Positions 61,812 to 64,000 of a DNA stretch of 64,000 bases are shown here, piece by piece. The notes below the pieces were generated by a model. The model did not search any database and was not told where the DNA came from. It saw nothing but the letters and a program-made list of their open reading frames with translations. Source of the stretch: Agromyces tardus (lineage in GTDB: Bacteria > Actinomycetota > Actinomycetes > Actinomycetales > Microbacteriaceae); NCBI RefSeq assembly GCF_003710805.1, contig NZ_RHHB01000003.1:62001-126000 (forward strand), given 5' to 3'. The number at the start of each line of letters is the position of its first letter. The first letter of the stretch is position 1. The position numbers were made by a program, and so were the translations under genes.

Positions 61812-63035
61812 ATGAGCGCAGGCACGACGGCGACCGGCTGGCGCCGGCGGATGGGCCGGCTGTTCCAGGGGCCGCGACCGCACGGCGCCGTCGATCCCGA
61901 CCGCGTGGTGGGGCCGCTCGAGCTGTTCTACGACCTCGTGGTGGTCGTGCTGGTCGCCCAGGCGGGACACCACCTCGCCGAGCACCTCACATGGGAGGGC
62001 GTCGGCGACTTCGCCGCGGTCTTCGCCGTCATCTGGATCGCGTGGCTGAACGGCACGATGATGCACGACCTGCACGGCCGCGACGACGTCGGGAGCCGCA
62101 ACCGGGTGTTCGCGCAGATGCTCGTGCTCACCGTCATGGCGACCCAGGTCGCCGACGCCCCCGGCGAGACCGGCACGGGATTCGCGCTGTCGGCCGCCGC
62201 GCTCTTCGCCCTCATGTCGGTGCTGTGGTGGTGGGTGGCCCGGCAGGACGACCCGAGCTGGCGGCCGGTGACGCGTCCCTACATCGTCGGCACGGCGGCG
62301 TTCGCGATCCTCCTGGCCGCCACCGCCCTGCTCGACGACGCCCAGCGCGTGCTCGCCTGGGGCGTCATGTCGGCGGCCTACCTCGCGCTCGCCGTGATCG
62401 TGTCGGGGGTGACCGCGTCGGGTCGCAGCAACCCGCTCACCGTCACCGAGTCCCTCGCGGAGCGCAGCGGGCTGCTCGTCATCATCGTGCTGGGCGAGGT
62501 GTTCCTCGGCGTCGTCGAGGGTCTCACCTCCGTGGAGTTCGGCGGGCTCCAGCTCGCCACGGCGCTGGCGGCCCTGGCCGTGGGGTTCGGCATGTGGTGG
62601 ACCTACTTCGACCTCGTCGGACATCGGCTCCCGGCCGCCAGACCCGGGGCCGCGGTGAGCTGGCTCGCACTGCACCTGCCGCTCACCGCTGCGGCGGCTG
62701 CCGCCGGCGCGTCGATGGTCGTGCTCGTCGAGGGGGCCGGCGAGGGGCGAGCGGATGCCGGTGCAGCCTGGGTCCTCTCGGGCGGCGCCGCCGTGCTGCT
62801 GCTCTCCCTCATCGGGTGCACGCTCCAGCGCGAGCCGGGCGCCGACGTGCCCGGCTGGCCCGAGCGGATCGCCTGCCTGGTCGCAGCGGCCCTGGCGGTG
62901 GGCCTCGGGGCCGCCCGGCCGTCGGGCGTCGTGCTGTGCCTCGGGCTCGTCGCCATCCTCATGATCCCGTGGCTCGTCGGCGTGGTCCGGGGCACGGTGA
63001 TGCCCGACGACGCCTCCTCCGCGGCGGCCGGGTGA
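61812..63035 (+). CDS. Low temperature requirement protein A (LtrA) family
   Basis: A 407-residue polytopic membrane protein with about 11 helices. The N-terminal VGPLELFYDLVVVVLVAQAG and WLNGTMMHDLHGRDDVGSRN are hallmarks of LtrA; SLAERSGLLVIIVLGEVFLG and AVGFGMWWTYFDLVGHR follow. LtrA was named for growth at low temperature in Listeria; the molecular function is not settled. ATG61812 follows GAGGAG. Confidence 0.9.
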   Translation: MSAGTTATGWRRRMGRLFQGPRPHGAVDPDRVVGPLELFYDLVVVVLVAQAGHHLAEHLTWEGVGDFAAVFAVIWIAWLNGTMMHDLHGRDDVGSRNRVFAQMLVLTVMATQVADAPGETGTGFALSAAALFALMSVLWWWVARQDDPSWRPVTRPYIVGTAAFAILLAATALLDDAQRVLAWGVMSAAYLALAVIVSGVTASGRSNPLTVTESLAERSGLLVIIVLGEVFLGVVEGLTSVEFGGLQLATALAALAVGFGMWWTYFDLVGHRLPAARPGAAVSWLALHLPLTAAAAAAGASMVVLVEGAGEGRADAGAAWVLSGGAAVLLLSLIGCTLQREPGADVPGWPERIACLVAAALAVGLGAARPSGVVLCLGLVAILMIPWLVGVVRGTVMPDDASSAAAG

Positions 63036-63082
63036 GTCCGAGCCGCGCTGTCGAGTCGCGCGCGGTCGCGGTCCGGGCGGGG

Positions 63083-64000
63083 TCAGGCCGGCGTCGAGGC
63101 CGAAGCCGCTGCGCTGGGAGGCCCGTCGATCGCGGTCGGCTCGCTCCGGCGCACGTACGGCGGCGAGGCGATCGTGGCGGCGTAGAGCCGGCGGAGGCCC
63201 GCGATGCCGTTCTTCTGCCACGCGGCGCGCTGACGCGCGGCGCCCGTGCCGTCGCGGAGCAGCCGCTCGACCAGGTCGTGCACGAACTCGCGATCGCCCG
63301 TGCTCGCGAGCTGCTCCTCGACGTGGTCGAGGAGGCGACGCACGACGTCGGCCGCGGGCGCGAGCGTTCCGGTCGCCGGGTCGAACGCGTCGGTGCCGAG
63401 CCCCGTGTGCGCCGAGTGCACGATCGCGGCCGAGAGCAGTTCGGGCGGCAGGTCGACGGCGAGGCTCGCGGTGACCGCGTCGCGCGGCGCGTCGGCGGTG
63501 CCGCCCGCGTCGACGTCCTCGACCGCCCGCATCACGAGCGCGCGGCACAGGGCGGCGATGAGCAGGGTGTCGTCGGAGGTCAGTTGCGCGTCGGCCATGC
63601 GGAACTCGATCGTTGGCAGGTGCTCCGAGAGGCGCACGTTCCACGAGATGAGCGCGAGGTCGGCGGTGCCGCCGATGCCGAGCAGCTGGCGGAGCCGGCG
63701 GTCGTAGTCCGCGGCATCCGTGAACCGCGGCGGGCAGCCCGACGTGGTCCACCGTCGCAACTGGATCGTGCGCCAGCTCGCGTACCCCGTGTCGTACCCG
63801 CGCCAAAGAGGGGAGTTGCCGCTCATCGCCGTGAGGAGCGGCAGCCACGGCCGCACGGCGTTGAGCGCGGCGACGCCGTGCTCGCGACTCGGGATGCCGA
63901 CGTGGATGTGCAGGCCGCTCATCTGGTGGTCGGCGATGATGCCGGCCATGTCGCGCACCACCCGGTGGTAGCGCTCGTTGTCGGTGATCGACGGGAAGGC
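63083..64000 (-). CDS. Glutamate-cysteine ligase family 2 protein (YbdK type), 5' end beyond the window
   Basis: The last about 305 residues of a carboxylate-amine ligase. At the window edge the sequence reads AFPSITDNERYHRVVRDMAG, then SGLHIHVGIPSREHGVAALN, SGNSPLWRGYDTGYASWRTI and TIEFRMADAQLT, all typical of YbdK/GCS2 enzymes. These have weak glutamate-cysteine ligase activity in E. coli; in actinobacteria the true role is often unclear. The stop is at 63083; an Ala/Ser-rich tail precedes it. It converges on ltrA, 47 nt apart. Confidence 0.9.
   Translation of the reverse strand, partial: AFPSITDNERYHRVVRDMAGIIADHQMSGLHIHVGIPSREHGVAALNAVRPWLPLLTAMSGNSPLWRGYDTGYASWRTIQLRRWTTSGCPPRFTDAADYDRRLRQLLGIGGTADLALISWNVRLSEHLPTIEFRMADAQLTSDDTLLIAALCRALVMRAVEDVDAGGTADAPRDAVTASLAVDLPPELLSAAIVHSAHTGLGTDAFDPATGTLAPAADVVRRLLDHVEEQLASTGDREFVHDLVERLLRDGTGAARQRAAWQKNGIAGLRRLYAATIASPPYVRRSEPTAIDGPPSAAASASTPA

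Noticed and set aside
61017-63848. Minus-strand open frame of over 900 codons opposite the LuxR and ltrA genes
   Set aside because: Low-complexity Arg/His/Gly translation; both plus-strand genes have clear domains.

Overview
The window is high-G+C DNA with tightly packed genes, frequent GTG starts and 1-4 base stop/start overlaps. It also carries mycoredoxin-like, F420-type LLM and DUF4242 genes and an actinobacterial gene mix. This points to the chromosome of an actinomycete, most likely a member of the Microbacteriaceae (Agromyces- or Microbacterium-like). The family assignment is an inference from gene content and repeat style. I see no rRNA, tRNA, prophage, insertion sequence or CRISPR array.

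Layout. 1-3.2 kb: end of an enoyl-CoA hydratase gene, paaH and paaZ (lower phenylacetate pathway). 3.35-7.5 kb: RecQ-type helicase, SGNH hydrolase, a degenerate remnant and two small genes. 7.6-15.4 kb: rest of the phenylacetate system, with paaI-paaK-tetR on the minus strand diverging from paaABCDE-paaG around a palindromic operator. 15.4-20.9 kb: minus-strand signalling operon of hybrid histidine kinase, receiver, receiver-adenylyl cyclase and a PGM1-like ATP-grasp ligase. 20.9-27.6 kb: complete Mrp (Mnh) Na+/H+ antiporter operon, mrpA/B fusion then C-D-E-F-G, every junction overlapping by 4 nt. 27.7-44.9 kb: housekeeping and accessory genes (sulfurtransferase, methyltransferase, FKBP lipoprotein, glycosyltransferase, hexapeptide-repeat protein, alpha-glucosidase, two LLM oxidoreductases, FAD oxidase, eRF1-like protein, mycoredoxin, YdeI-like protein, TM0106-family nuclease-helicase). 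45-50.3 kb: TetR regulator facing a translationally coupled NCS1 permease-agmatine deiminase-like-amidase operon. 50.3-64 kb: TM2 protein, sulfite-oxidase-fold molybdoenzyme, SDR, zinc dehydrogenase, KANL3/Tex30-type hydrolase, DUF2207-like protein, TspO, DUF4242 protein, large LuxR regulator, LtrA and a partial glutamate-cysteine-ligase-type enzyme.

How the genes work together. PaaK makes phenylacetyl-CoA, PaaABCDE epoxidises it, PaaG isomerises it to the oxepin, and PaaZ opens and oxidises the ring. PaaH and the upstream hydratase carry out beta-oxidation, and PaaI rescues trapped CoA. A thiolase (PaaJ) is not in the window and probably lies to the left.

The most unusual content is non-genic. 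A palindromic repeat family (GGTCTCGATACG ... CTACTCGACCGGCGG) is scattered between genes, supplies the stop codons of paaZ and paaI, and is read in frame at the N-termini of PaaC and PaaE. A second, 66-bp inverted-repeat element sits between paaE and paaG and again in frame inside an amidase gene. A 9-mer, CGGATGCCG/CGGCATCCG, is strongly over-represented and forms the stems of several terminators.
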